Shown here piece after piece: positions 22,785 through 32,039 of a DNA stretch of 64,000 bases; within the stretch, counting starts at the first letter, position 1; every line of letters begins with the position of its first letter. The stretch spans positions 878,468-942,467 of the forward strand of contig JAHCVI010000005.1 of assembly GCA_019096155.1 (NCBI GenBank), read 5' to 3'. The translations under genes and the position numbers were made by a program. The notes beneath the pieces are model-generated. The model did not search any database, was not told the DNA's origin, and saw only the letters and a program-made list of their open reading frames with translations. The stretch is from Staphylotrichum longicolle. Lineage: Eukaryota; Ascomycota; Sordariomycetes; Sordariales; Chaetomiaceae.

Positions 22785-24459
22785 CTAGGAACCAACTATA
22801 ATTACATCAGAAGTAGCTGAATCAGACTCTTCTGCAACCTCCTGGCATGTGCGGGCATTATGACCAGGCTTGCCGCACACACCACAGCACCGAACCTTCG
22901 TACGACTCCCCCCTGCACCACTACCATCCTGCTGCTTTTCTTGCGTCACCTCCCCGACCACGGCCTTCTGGTCTAGTTGTTCCTTTGCATCTTGCACTAC
23001 AAGTGATCCTCCAAGCTGCACGCGTATTCTTTTAGCTCTCCGGCGCTTTGCTTAGTGCCTCGTTGGCCTTGCGGAGCGAAGAGACCTCTGACTGAAGGAG
23101 GGCCACCTGGTGCATCACAGCCAACGTACCCTTGGCAAGCTGGTCCATAGCAGCCAAAATCGAAGTCGGGGAGCTGTTCTGATGGTTGGCAATGCGAGTC
23201 TTGATGAGCGTTGACTGCGAGGTCGCTTCTCGAGGGTTGTGTGGTGTCTGGAAGACCCAAGGTTGTGGTGTGCCGGCCCGCGAGTTCAAGGGCGTTGGTG
23301 TACGAAGCTTCACATCCAGCTTAGATATCACCCTCTCTGGATCGTACGGCACAAGGCCAGCACCTGCAAAGCCACCTTGGATATTCTTCTCCGTCATCGA
23401 GGCGAAGAAGGCCTTACAGAAGCTGCAAAGGAATTCGAGCTTGCTTACGTGGTTGATATGCATCCGCATCAAGTCCTCAACCTAGCGGCCGTACGCCTAC
23501 TTCAACGGCCCAAAGCAGCCGACATCGAGTGGCTGGAGGAGGTGCGAAGAATGCGGAGGCATGCAAAGCGTGATAATGTTGTTCTGCTGGCAGTAGAGCT
23601 CGAATTCGGTCGAGTGGTGGCTTTCGTGGCCGTCGAGGATCAACAACCGGTATTTGCCTTTCGTACGAGGCGCTGTATAGAAGTCGAAGTGCTTGATCCA
23701 ATCAAGGCCTACCGCATTGGTAGTCCAGCCATTCTCAGTAGTTGCGATACGCCAGTCGGCTGGGAGGTTGCACTCGGTGTACTAGTTGGCAAGGTGGTAC
23801 TGCGCGGCCAAGATGATGAACGGAGGGAAAGCCCAGCCAAGGGCATTGACTCTCTGGATCACCGTTGCCCATTCGCGGTTGCCAGGCTGGGTCAGCTTTG
23901 CCTTGCCACGGCCATCCGAGGTCGTAACTACCATGCCGGCGAAGATAACGCCCATCATGAACCCAGTCTCATCGAAGTTGTAGACGTCGTCGTCCACGAT
24001 ACCATACTTAGCCTTGACATTTCGTACGAGGGCAAACCACTCGCTAACGACCTTCGGATCCTCGCACTTAGCCCTCTGGTAGTCGTATCTCCGTGTCCAA
24101 CGCGTTCGGAGCTCTGGCTGGCGTTTGACGAAGTTGTGTGCCCAAAGCTTGCCGACAGGGGGCGCGTCGCGTACACGTAGTAGTTGGTTGGCCATATCTT
24201 CCACACTACAAAGCCTCGGCGGAAAAGCTCGCTTGTAAAGCTCAATTACGTATTGAACTATAGTTCTCTCTTCTAGATCGGTGAGCTTCCGCGAGTTGGC
24301 CGGAAGATCGCGTCGTGCCGGCTGGCCGGCGAGTCGACGACGGATTGTTCGGTCGGCAACGTTGTAGATCTTTGCTGCGGCTCGTATACTTAGTTTTGGG
24401 TTGTTTTGAATAGCTTCAACGGCCAAGATTACCCTGGCTTCATTTGAAGTGGAAGGCAT
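22785..24459 (-). pseudogene. Fot1/pogo transposase of element B, RIP-damaged
   Basis: MPSTSNEARVILAVEAIQNN opens a frame running to 23782 that keeps the helix-turn-helix and 'YNFDETGFMMG'. There TAG replaces the Trp of 'YHLANW' (family: SSWYEN). The same frame continues with the second and third Asp ('LLILDGHESHHST', 'LQPLDVGCF') and then meets two more TAG codons where Gln is likely ('PLK*AYGR*VEDL'). All three stops fit C:G to T:A change in CpA/TpG. Near 23030 one extra base after 'ALSK' shifts the frame; the tail (to 22785) then resumes with 'RRRAKRIRVQLGG' and ends with a zinc knuckle 'CGVCGKPGHNARTC'. The long antisense ORF over 23239-24180 is a shadow of this gene. Confidence 0.92.
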
Positions 24460-24514
24460 ATTGCGTTGTTAAGAAAATTGATGTTGTGGTAAAGAGGTGA
24501 CGCGTTGCGTGGAA

Positions 24515-24558
24515 AATGCGGCGCTCGCTTATATGCGGCGCTCGCTTATAAGATACGT
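24515..24558. repeat. Element B right terminal inverted repeat
   Basis: The reverse complement begins acgtatcttataagcgag; the internal unit is again doubled. A TA target duplication follows at 24559-24560. Confidence 0.93.
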
Positions 24559-24955
24559 TAGGGATAGGTCGTCTATTGTGTCCCGCTATGGGCAAGCCGT
24601 TGTCGCTACATCCGGCTCTGCAAGTTCGGAAGACGGGCCGAGTCGTACGGCAACGTTCGAGAAAATCCAAGATGTAATGCGAGCAGCAAGTTGTTTTATC
24701 GGAAATATGGCCGAGCTTCCTGCCTCGCTTGGGGATACCGGCGCCGTAACCCGGATATGACTCTCGAGAGTACTGTTGTGGTTCAATAGACGAGGAGTTC
24801 TCGACTCGAAGGGTCCATTAGAAAAGAAGGATAAAGGACAGGTTATCATCCGTCTTTGGGGGCTAGAGAGAAACATGCTCGACAGCCCCTCACAGCAAAC
24901 ACTACAGTCACCAAACTACGAGCATCACTTGTAGAACTCCAAAGTTCTACCCAAA

Positions 24956-25363
24956 ATGCGCGCCACGGCTTTCATCAGCTTTCTTAGCCTTATGGCCACC
25001 GCTGCATTCGCCGCGCCCGCCGAGGAGAGCCTGTATGAGCGCTCCATTGAGAGTATGTCTCTTCGAATGCCCCTCTTTCTCTTCCTTCAACTTTCTCTCC
25101 TCCTTCCTCCTGTTTAGAACCCAAACATTGTAGTGGGAATTAGGATGCAGAAAGACCGAAATACCAAACACTAACTCAACCGCTTCTATTTAGAGCGCTG
25201 CCCCAACTCAGGCTCACAGATTGCGTGCGAACAGGCCTGCGTCAGCGTCGTCAGGAGGGCTTGCTCGTCGTGCGGTAGCAGCGGCACTTGCCTCACCGAG
25301 TGTCAGCGCGTACGCTACGCCAGCTGCTACAAGTGCTGTGACTCGAGGTGCTCCACTTGCTAG
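24956..25363 (+). CDS. Small secreted cysteine-rich protein (12 Cys), effector-like
   Basis: Model: exon 1 24956-25052, intron 25053-25193 (GTATGT donor, CTAAC branch site, TTTAG acceptor), exon 2 25194-25363, 88 aa. Residues 1-19 are a clear signal peptide (hydrophobic core FISFLSLMATAAF, then AAP). A short acidic pro-segment ends in Lys-Arg, a Kex2 site, which is created exactly across the splice junction. The predicted mature chain is 54 residues and starts with Cys. It has 12 cysteines: CX8CX3CX7CX2CX5CX3CX7CX2CCX3CX2C. This is a prepro-protein with a disulfide-knot-like core, as in fungal effectors, antifungal peptides and related secreted peptides. I know no named family with this spacing. 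It sits 0.4 kb from transposon B and 0.4 kb from other transposon ends, typical of effector genes. Confidence 0.8.
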
Positions 25364-25369
25364 ACTACA

Positions 25370-25720
25370 AGCGCAGAGGCTGTTCTCCCGAGCTGAGTCC
25401 TATTGTGCTTGACGTGGGAAGGAGAGCGGACCTGGGCTGTCTGGATGGTTGATAGGGGATGGAGGAGGAGGAGGCATGATGATCCAGAGTTAACCCGGGG
25501 GAGGGAGAGTCACAGATTGACAGGAAACACTCGGATTGTCTAGTCAGAATTGGGCTCCTCCCTCCTAGTTTGTGAGATGTCTTTAGCCAATGCTACAGGC
25601 GACCGGAACCCTGTCCTTCCTGCATTGATCAGTACCGGCGTTGATTTACAGAGGCCCCGAGGTGGACTTACATTGAGGGAGTCTAGCGCTTGTTTCAAGA
25701 TAGTCCACCAAAAATCGGCT
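25370..25720. other. 3' flank of the secreted-protein gene
   Basis: No ORF of note. A G/A-rich stretch 'gaggaggaggaggc' lies near 25461. Confidence 0.4.
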
Positions 25721-25723
25721 TAA

Positions 25724-25823
25724 CGTACATTATCAGTGAGTGGCCCATATCAGCGAGTGGCCCACTTCCTACTACCCTGGACAACTAGCCTCAATTGCAA
25801 GACATCAATACTAAGAACCAACT
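25724..25823 (-). mobile_element. Truncated 3' end of a B-family pogo element
   Basis: A terminal repeat (acgtacattatcagtgag..., with the unit ATCAG(T/C)GAGTGGCCCA doubled) is followed by 'caactagcctcaattgcaag' and 'ctaagaaccaac'. This matches the last 100 bp of element B (...ttaattgcaaaataac...ctaggaaccaac, 22765-22796). It lacks the A insertion, so it gives an empty-site comparison. The rest of the element is missing: another transposon end begins at 25824. Confidence 0.8.
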
Positions 25824-25872
25824 AACGTACTTTATAAGCGAGTCGTGGGTATAAGCGAGTCGTGGGCTTGGG
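25824..25872. mobile_element. Solo pogo-type terminal repeat (element D)
   Basis: taacgtactttataagcgag begins a repeat in which the unit ataagcgagtcgtggg is doubled, the same layout as A, B and C but a different sequence. It starts at the TA that B-family elements carry at this place. No matching right end was found, so this is a remnant. Confidence 0.7.
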
Positions 25873-25947
25873 TATGTATTTGCGTATGCTAGACGAAAAC
25901 AGTACCTCAGATTTGTTAGTGCACCTTAACAATTTTGAGGTACCTTC

Positions 25948-26631
25948 TTGGTCGAGCGCGAGGCTCCCAGCCCGGGTGCTACCCAACCCCAAATGATAGC
26001 ACCTGAAACGCTGCAAAACCGCACTCTGCGTAGAGCAAAGAACCTTAAAGCGCTCGAGAGAGTTCCTGTCATCGACCTGACCAACGACGACAGCAGCGAT
26101 GACGGCGGCCCTCTCGCGCACCGCAGTGCGAAGGTTCGCCGCCTGGTTCAAGCGCTCATGGAAGCTCACGGCGGCAGCACCGACGACGGCAGCACCAACG
26201 ACGGCAGCACCAACGACGGCAGCACCAACGACGGCAGCACCAACGACGGTAGCACCAACGACGGCAACACCGACGATAGCACTGACAGCGACAGCACCGA
26301 CGACGACAGCACCGACGACGACAGCATCAACGACGACATGTCTCTCGCGTACCGCGAAGTGAGGCGTCTTGCGGTTCACCCCCTAGTTCAAGCGCTCAAG
26401 AGAAGCATCAACCTGACCGACGACGTCCCTCGCGCGCGCTCAGGATGGGAATGCCTTGCTGTTTACCCCACGTCGTTGACATTGGCATTCGACGATCCGC
26501 CATTTACGGTGAAGGATGGTCGCTGGAGGACAAACTGTGGCAGGACGCTCAGTACGCGTATTGGTGTCATACGCTCCATCGTAGCCGTTGTCGTTAGGCC
26601 CAGCAACGGGTACCTGCCAGCTTTCGTTTGA
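25948..26631 (+). CDS. Repeat-rich acidic hypothetical protein with SIM-like motif
   Basis: A 227-codon open frame. Residues 46-60 read 'VIDLTNDDSSDDGG', a textbook SUMO-interacting core (V-I-D-L-T) followed by acidic residues. Residues about 75-105 are tandem GSTND units, encoded by a 15-bp repeat, and then DDDST-type acidic repeats. Two segments around the repeat share 'AHRS/AYREVRRL' and 'LVQAL', so an older internal duplication is likely. The frame is open on both strands because of the repeat, which lowers confidence; the start could be later. No known family. Confidence 0.4.
   Translation: MVEREAPSPGATQPQMIAPETLQNRTLRRAKNLKALERVPVIDLTNDDSSDDGGPLAHRSAKVRRLVQALMEAHGGSTDDGSTNDGSTNDGSTNDGSTNDGSTNDGNTDDSTDSDSTDDDSTDDDSINDDMSLAYREVRRLAVHPLVQALKRSINLTDDVPRARSGWECLAVYPTSLTLAFDDPPFTVKDGRWRTNCGRTLSTRIGVIRSIVAVVVRPSNGYLPAFV
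26172..26335. repeat. 15-bp tandem repeat (ggcagcaccaacgac)
   Basis: At least six near-perfect 15-bp units, followed by diverged gacgacagcacc units. In frame they encode GSTND. Confidence 0.9.
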
Positions 26632-26639
26632 AGCGTGAC

Positions 26640-27695
26640 AAGCGACTTGGCTGCTTTACTGGGAGATACGGAGAAGACGGCACTGGAAAGATTTTACTTG
26701 ATACCAGAGAGATGAAGGCCATAGCCCAGCTGAACTGGGGGAACGCTGGGTTTGTTAGCTTTGTGTGGTTTCCTGAGTAGCAGTTCTGCAGTTAATCCAT
26801 TCCATAGGTCAGGTGCCTGACCTCTGATGTCCATCTGACCAGCTGCCCAAGCAGCCTCTTGAGTCTGTTCTCTTCCAAGAGACGGAGAAGAGCGGTGAAT
26901 TGAGCATGCTGCAAACAATTGAACCTGTTGAACACTGTTCCTTCAGTGCCTCGCCTTCCCGAGGCCGCCACATCTCCGTAGTCTTGCCCCTCGACCCGGA
27001 GGAGGACCTTTTGACGAGAGCGGACAATCTGAGAACCCCAGTAGGGATCGGTTGCATTACGGATCGTTTCTACTTTTGGAATCCGCTCGCGGCGGCGACG
27101 GCATGTATGAAGGCATTCTTAGGTCACTGGGTGCCTTCGATGACAGGCGCGTAATGTTCTGCCACGGAGCATTAGGGAATTCGGTGTGTGGGCCTGGCGC
27201 CTGAGGCAGCATCACTTCCAACACCTGAGTGCATTGTGATGTGCTCCACATTAGGTGGTTGGAACCGACCACTTAATGTGGGGCCGAATGCGAAGTACGG
27301 AGTTCATGCGGCAACGTCCTCGGGCTTCTTAGTTGGCTCATTGACTCGAAACTGTTGCCGGACAATCACTGGTATCTCCAGAGACAGTAATGATGACGCT
27401 TTGAACAGTTCTGGAGACCAGCAATCTACCAGCAGTTTTCTCTTCGTCGACGACAATTGGTTCACAGTATCCTTTTCCGCCTGGCTTCTTCGCGCGTCTC
27501 CGCTGCGACGACGTTACTCTGATATGACGCCGCCTTATGAGCTTACGAAACTATTGATTGTGAGCCGAGGAGCACTCGCCACATATGTCATTTCAGTTTT
27601 GACCAGAGAGGGGGTGGCAAAGGGAGAACGATGGCGAGACCGGACCTGGTTGAGGAATTCAGCACTGCGCGCACAAGTTCAGAGTTTATAGGCAG
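26640..27695. other. No assignable gene
   Basis: Frames on both strands (26900-27154 plus, 26809-27057 minus, 27188-27691 plus) are open but overlap and show no motif. The right end is the promoter region of the BTB gene. Confidence 0.4.
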
Positions 27696-27700
27696 TCAAT

Positions 27701-28666
27701 ATGCTCAAAATGGCGGCCTTTAAGCGACTGATGGGGGAAATATCGAAGTAGGTGCCCGCGAAATGGTTGAGGTCGAGCTTTAGCATTCCACGGATAATTC
27801 CTCCTCTCCTCTCCAGCTACGTTGTACAGCGTTAGTTAACACCGATAGGACCCGCGAAAGGGAAGAATTTACCGACTTCGTGCTGGTCTGTGGCCCTGAG
27901 AGGTTTCCGGTTCACAAAGTCATCATCTGCAGCCAGTGGAAGGTGTTCCATGCGGCCTGCAGCAAGCCATTCAAGGGGAGTAGTCGCCCCGATCTTCTTC
28001 AGATTCATATTACTAACGCCGTCGCAGGAGGCAGCATTAGGGGAGTACGAAGTAGCTGAACAATCACCGGCAATGGTGCGGCGGATGGTAGAATACTTCT
28101 ACACCGGCGACTATAAGGATGGCGGCAACTCCATGCAAGATCCGAGCAAGGAGAAACCTGAGTGCAGCGACGAGGAGGGGCTCACGGCTTTGTGTGCCCA
28201 CGCGAGGATGTTCGCTTTAGCTGATATGTACCAGGTGGACGGCCTGCAGTCCTTGGCTGCAACCAAGTACGGCAAGGCAATGGAGAAAAGACCCAATATT
28301 CAGGAACTCCTTGATTCAATCCCGGATGTGTATCAGCTGACCCCTTGCTCGGTCCGGGCTCTTCGCGACAAGGCAATTGAGGGCGTTCGTCTGAGGCTAG
28401 GGCGGAAGACACGGCTGCATAGATTTGCCGTCGCTGATCCTGACGATTCCCGATCTCAGGGCGAAGGAGCTTTCGACAGTCTAATGGCGGTTTACGACGA
28501 GCTTGCCTCCAAATCACCCGAGTTTCTGAAGGATCTGCTAAGCTCGTATATCCGAACCCCGCTGTTAGGACATTGCTACAATTGCGGTCCAGAACAGCCT
28601 CAGCCTACGGAGCCCTTGCAGTTGAAGTGTTTGACGTGTGGCAAGGGTGGAGCGATACCAATATGA
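27701..28666 (+). CDS. BTB/POZ-domain protein with C-terminal Cys motif
   Basis: Model: exons 27701-27747, 27849-27979 and 28035-28666, 269 aa, phases consistent. Intron 1 has donor GTAGGT; intron 2 is 55 nt with TACTAAC and acceptor GGCAG. A second in-frame Met at 27710 is an alternative start. After 'MAAFKRLMGEISK' comes the BTB core: 'TDFVLVCGPERFPVHKVIIC', 'SQWKVFHAACSKPFKG', 'QSPAMVRRMVEYFYTGDY' and 'HARMFALADMYQVDGLQSLA'. The C-terminus has two CxxC pairs (CYNCG, CLTCG) that could bind zinc. BTB domains mediate dimerisation and often couple to Cullin-3; the target here is unknown. Intron 2's donor GTAGTC is weak, so the junction at residue 60 is less sure. Confidence 0.78.
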
Positions 28667-29027
28667 TAGGTCTCGTGGAGCCAGCAACACAGGCTTCCGG
28701 CCTGTCCACTGCGGAAGCGGCAAACACTTGCTCTCAACTGTTGAAAGCGGAACGGTCAGACAGCGAGCCTCGTCATTGACAAATGATGAAACGGGCACCT
28801 TGCGTCGGGTAGGGTGGAAGACACCAGTCACTTGTGGGTAGATTGAAATAGTCTCAACAAGGGTGACGTTAGACTGTAAAGAGCTACGGGGGCTTCTACC
28901 ATGGCGTAGACGTCTTGGGGATCAGAAGACGGAATAGGAAGATGGAATACTACGTCCACTATCGGCAATGGCCTACTGATGACGATCTGGAATGAGTTTC
29001 AGCTCCGGTCCCGCCTTTCTCTCCTCG

Positions 29028-32000
29028 CTATGCATGGTATGTCTTGATATGCTTATCCCTGATAACTTCGCGGTTGAAAGGTCGATGGCAGTCCGGACAA
29101 GGAAACTTGCCGCTCGCCAGGTCCTCACCAACATTGCCCCCATCTAACACCATACGCAGTAACCCAAAACCCTGAGGCACCGGAGGCGGCCGGCTACCGT
29201 CTGCACTCTGATGTGTCATACGCCCCAGGCCAGGACCTGTCTGGCGAGACGCAAAACCGGACGCTGGATGGCTATGTCTCGGGGGTATTTGTGAAAAAGG
29301 GCGACCACCGGGGGCAGGGGATGCCCTTTCCAATTGGCCCCCTGTTGCTGGAGCTGGTAAGATGAATTGGTGTCGTCGGGGTGTTGACCGTCCCGCAGGA
29401 TGAGTTGCGACACCGAAAGTCTGAGTCGCCGGGAAACTCAGCTCGAACGACACCGGAGGTGATTGCTGAGTTGTAGCGGCGCGGACCGGGCTGTCGTCCG
29501 AGATAGTGATGGGACTTTGATCTCTGCGTACTTTATCATCCTCCACTTCCGGTACGGTTGGTTGTCGGAAGTGATTTTTCAGGATGTTATCCTGCGGCAT
29601 ATGTAGTGATTGTGATTGCGCTGATGATGACCGTACTGGATCGAAAACTATTGTCCGCGCTGTCGGCCTAACGGAGGACGGCTTTTCATTTGGTGTCGTA
29701 ATCTTGTGAACAGGAGGATTGTCTGCTCTCGAGGCTTCCGTACCAGGGGCTAATTGATGATGGCTCATAGCAGCCATTGCACGACATGCTAAAGTCAGTG
29801 ACACCTCCTGCAACTCTAAGGAACTTGCATTGTGCTCCTCGGGGGAGGTGCTGGCCGGCTTTTCTGCCTGCTCGGAGATTTCCGCCGGCGTCAAACGCCA
29901 AGAAGCTGCCGTGCTTGCCGCCATTGGGAAGTCCGAGGTGAAATTAATGTTGTCTTCCATGCGCGCAATGTGCGGGTTATTCTCCTCGCCGCCAAGGTGG
30001 CGACTTTCTGGAGCAACCGTAGTTATATCGTCTCGATCCGGCTCGGTAGTTGGATCTCCCACACCGCCGTCGTGATCATGTTCGGGCTCGGCGTCCGATG
30101 CTGGGTCGTTGCTCTGGCCTCTGGAGATGCCACCCGAGTCCTCGGATACATCGGCTGCATTCCTGTTGGCTATATCCCACGCAATGCTGGATTGGACGGA
30201 AGCAGTCGACTGTGATTCGCACTCGGTCGCGGAAGTCCCTTTCGATAATGTGTCCTCTATGTGGCTGGTGCTATTGGCTAGTGATTGCTGAATCGTCAGT
30301 ATCAGCGCAAAATCGAGCATGTTACAGCCATAGAATGACGCACCTGAGGACTTCTGCCTCTGAGAATAAAGTTGCGCGACATCGTAGCCACGGGCCGGAC
30401 TGCCGCCAGGACCGTATTCACCGAAAGCTCGGAGTTGTTTAGCGGGCACCCAAGCGAGAAATCCCGGAGGAGGAACTAGGAGACCTTCCATCGGTATTTC
30501 CTGGTCGTCATCAAAGTACATGACAGGGAATTTTCGCATGGTAACCTTAGCCCCGCCATCTTCATAGCCGTCTGCCCACCCAGAGATGGTGCGAGTCTTT
30601 TGATCTGACTCGTAACAAACTGGGATGTGGCTTTTGGTAAGAATGGTATTGGGAATGGTCCCCGAAATCCCTAGGGCTTCGAAGTTGCCGAGAGGTAGTA
30701 CAACGGCGGCGTACCAGCCGGGCGAAGCGCCTCGCCAGTATGCAAGATACAGCTCGCCAACCACTGGGTCAGAGATTCCGTCAAATTGTGTCACCCTCGG
30801 CTGAACACATCGCGCAGTAGGCTCACTCTCCTCTTCGCAGTTGTTGTCATCCCCATATTCCGTTGTTGTTGTGGTGGAATGTGGAACGTCTCCCGGATCA
30901 TCGGAAGACCCCCCTTCGAGGACCTTGTACCCACTCTTCAGCGTGGCTAGGAAGGCATCATTGTTCCGCTTAGCCCTCGCTACATTGCAGTTAAGCACGC
31001 GGATGCCTAACTTTTCAATGGCGTCCGACGTGTCCAAGACAAGGCGACCATGATCTTTGCTTCTGAGATGGTTTATGGCCCCGAGAATTGGCTTCTCACC
31101 GAAGTGGGTGCTGTGGTCGTCGCACAATAGGATGAACTAGATCCCGGGTTCCTCTGGATGCTCGACGATCAAATGCTTGTATTTGGCGCCTCCCCTCTGG
31201 AAGACCTTGCTGAACTGGATGGTGCGGGGCTGATGCCGTCTTTTCCTCCGGTCCCCATTCTGGTTGATGGGAGTGCCTCTTCTGCGTTCCAACCTGCCTC
31301 GCTCTGCCTCGGACGGGCCTTCGGCGTCCCGCTTTCTCTATTTTTAATTTAGCACGAGATAAGTCGATTTGGACAGGATGGCTTACTTTCCCTCTTCCGG
31401 GTGCTGGTTGGTCTGCCGGCGGTTCGCGAACTTGACGCGCCCTGGCCGACTCGCGCAGAGGGCGACCCGATCGCGTGGTCTTCCGTCCGGTGGCCGGCGG
31501 TTGTGTGGTTGGCCGCTCCGTCGAGCTGCTTGAGTGAATGTCTTCAGCAGTCTCTTCCTGAGGTTGCGCTGTAGCGGTCCCGACTTCCGCGTTGCTGGTG
31601 AGAATGTTTGTTGTTGCCGTGCTTGGAGGGCTCTGGCGTCGCACTCACAGGTAAGCATCTTCTCGGCTCGTAGGAAACGGAGGGACAAGAGTGCTGCTCC
31701 CCTAGACAAACGAGTTCTTTGTGCAGACCTACCTTGCTCTCACTCCGACAACGGAAAATGGCCTCCACTTCGCGTCTAACCTCGGTGGCGTCCCGTATGG
31801 CATCCCGCAACTGGATAATCCGGTTTCGGCCGACTTCAATTTCTCGTTGTATTCGCTCGATGGCCTCCTCTTTTTCGCAGATTTGTTGCTCTAGTTGGGG
31901 CACTTCCCGTTCGTAGTCAGACCGCGCGGTATTCTCATCATCAATCAGCTTGGAGATGAGGTCGTCAAAATCGCGTCTTAGACGTGTGGCTTGCGCCTTC

Positions 32001-32038
32001 GGGGTATCCATAGCCGAGCGCCGCATATTTGGCACCAT
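29028..32038 (-). pseudogene. Large C2H2 zinc-finger regulator with one in-frame TAG
   Basis: Exons: 32038-31733, 31632-31387 and 31337-29028, all phase 0 (introns GTAGGT...CAG and GTAAGC...ATAG), 953 codons. Exon 1 is coiled coil ('RRDFDDLISKLIDDENTARS', 'EKEEAIERIQREIEVG'). Exon 2 is basic and Pro-rich ('GRKTTRSGRPLRESARARQ'). Exon 3 starts with a conserved fungal block: 'RTIQFSKVFQRGGAKYKHLI' then 'EHPEEPGI*FILLCDDHSTHF'. There TAG (31139-31137) stands where Trp is the family residue. A long disordered region follows, and a single C2H2 finger closes the protein (CPDC, then KHIKTYH). Everything except that codon is open. It is either a freshly killed gene (TGG to TAG, RIP type) or read through. 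Function not established; probably nuclear. Confidence 0.7.
31137..31139 (-). other. Premature TAG in the C2H2 gene
   Basis: The minus-strand codons read GGG ATC TAG TTC ATC CTA TTG TGC. Relatives have Trp at this position of the 'W.IL.C..H..HF' block. No intron of sensible size with a GT donor would remove it in phase, as far as I can see. Confidence 0.75.
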
Positions 32039-32039
32039 G

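Larger units (their letters stand above)
20834..24558 (-). mobile_element. Pogo/Fot1 element B, interrupted by element A
   Basis: Terminal inverted repeats of 44 bp (20834-20877 and 24515-24558) flanked by TA (20832-20833, 24559-24560) define it. Each repeat holds two direct copies of ATAAGCGAG(T/C)(T/G)(G/C)CGCAT-like sequence. Without the nested A element and the duplicated TA it is about 1.86 kb, a normal Fot1 size. Its transposase runs on the minus strand (24459 to about 22785) and is dead. The left end is the 3' end of the gene, and A sits in the 3' untranslated part at a TA. Confidence 0.92.

Noticed and set aside
23239..24180. 313-codon plus-strand ORF
   Set aside because: It is the exact antisense of the element B transposase, whose catalytic motifs read on the minus strand.
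30304..30359. Possible intron GTGCGT...CTGACGATTCAG in the large C2H2 gene
   Set aside because: It is 56 nt, so splicing would break a frame that is open without it.
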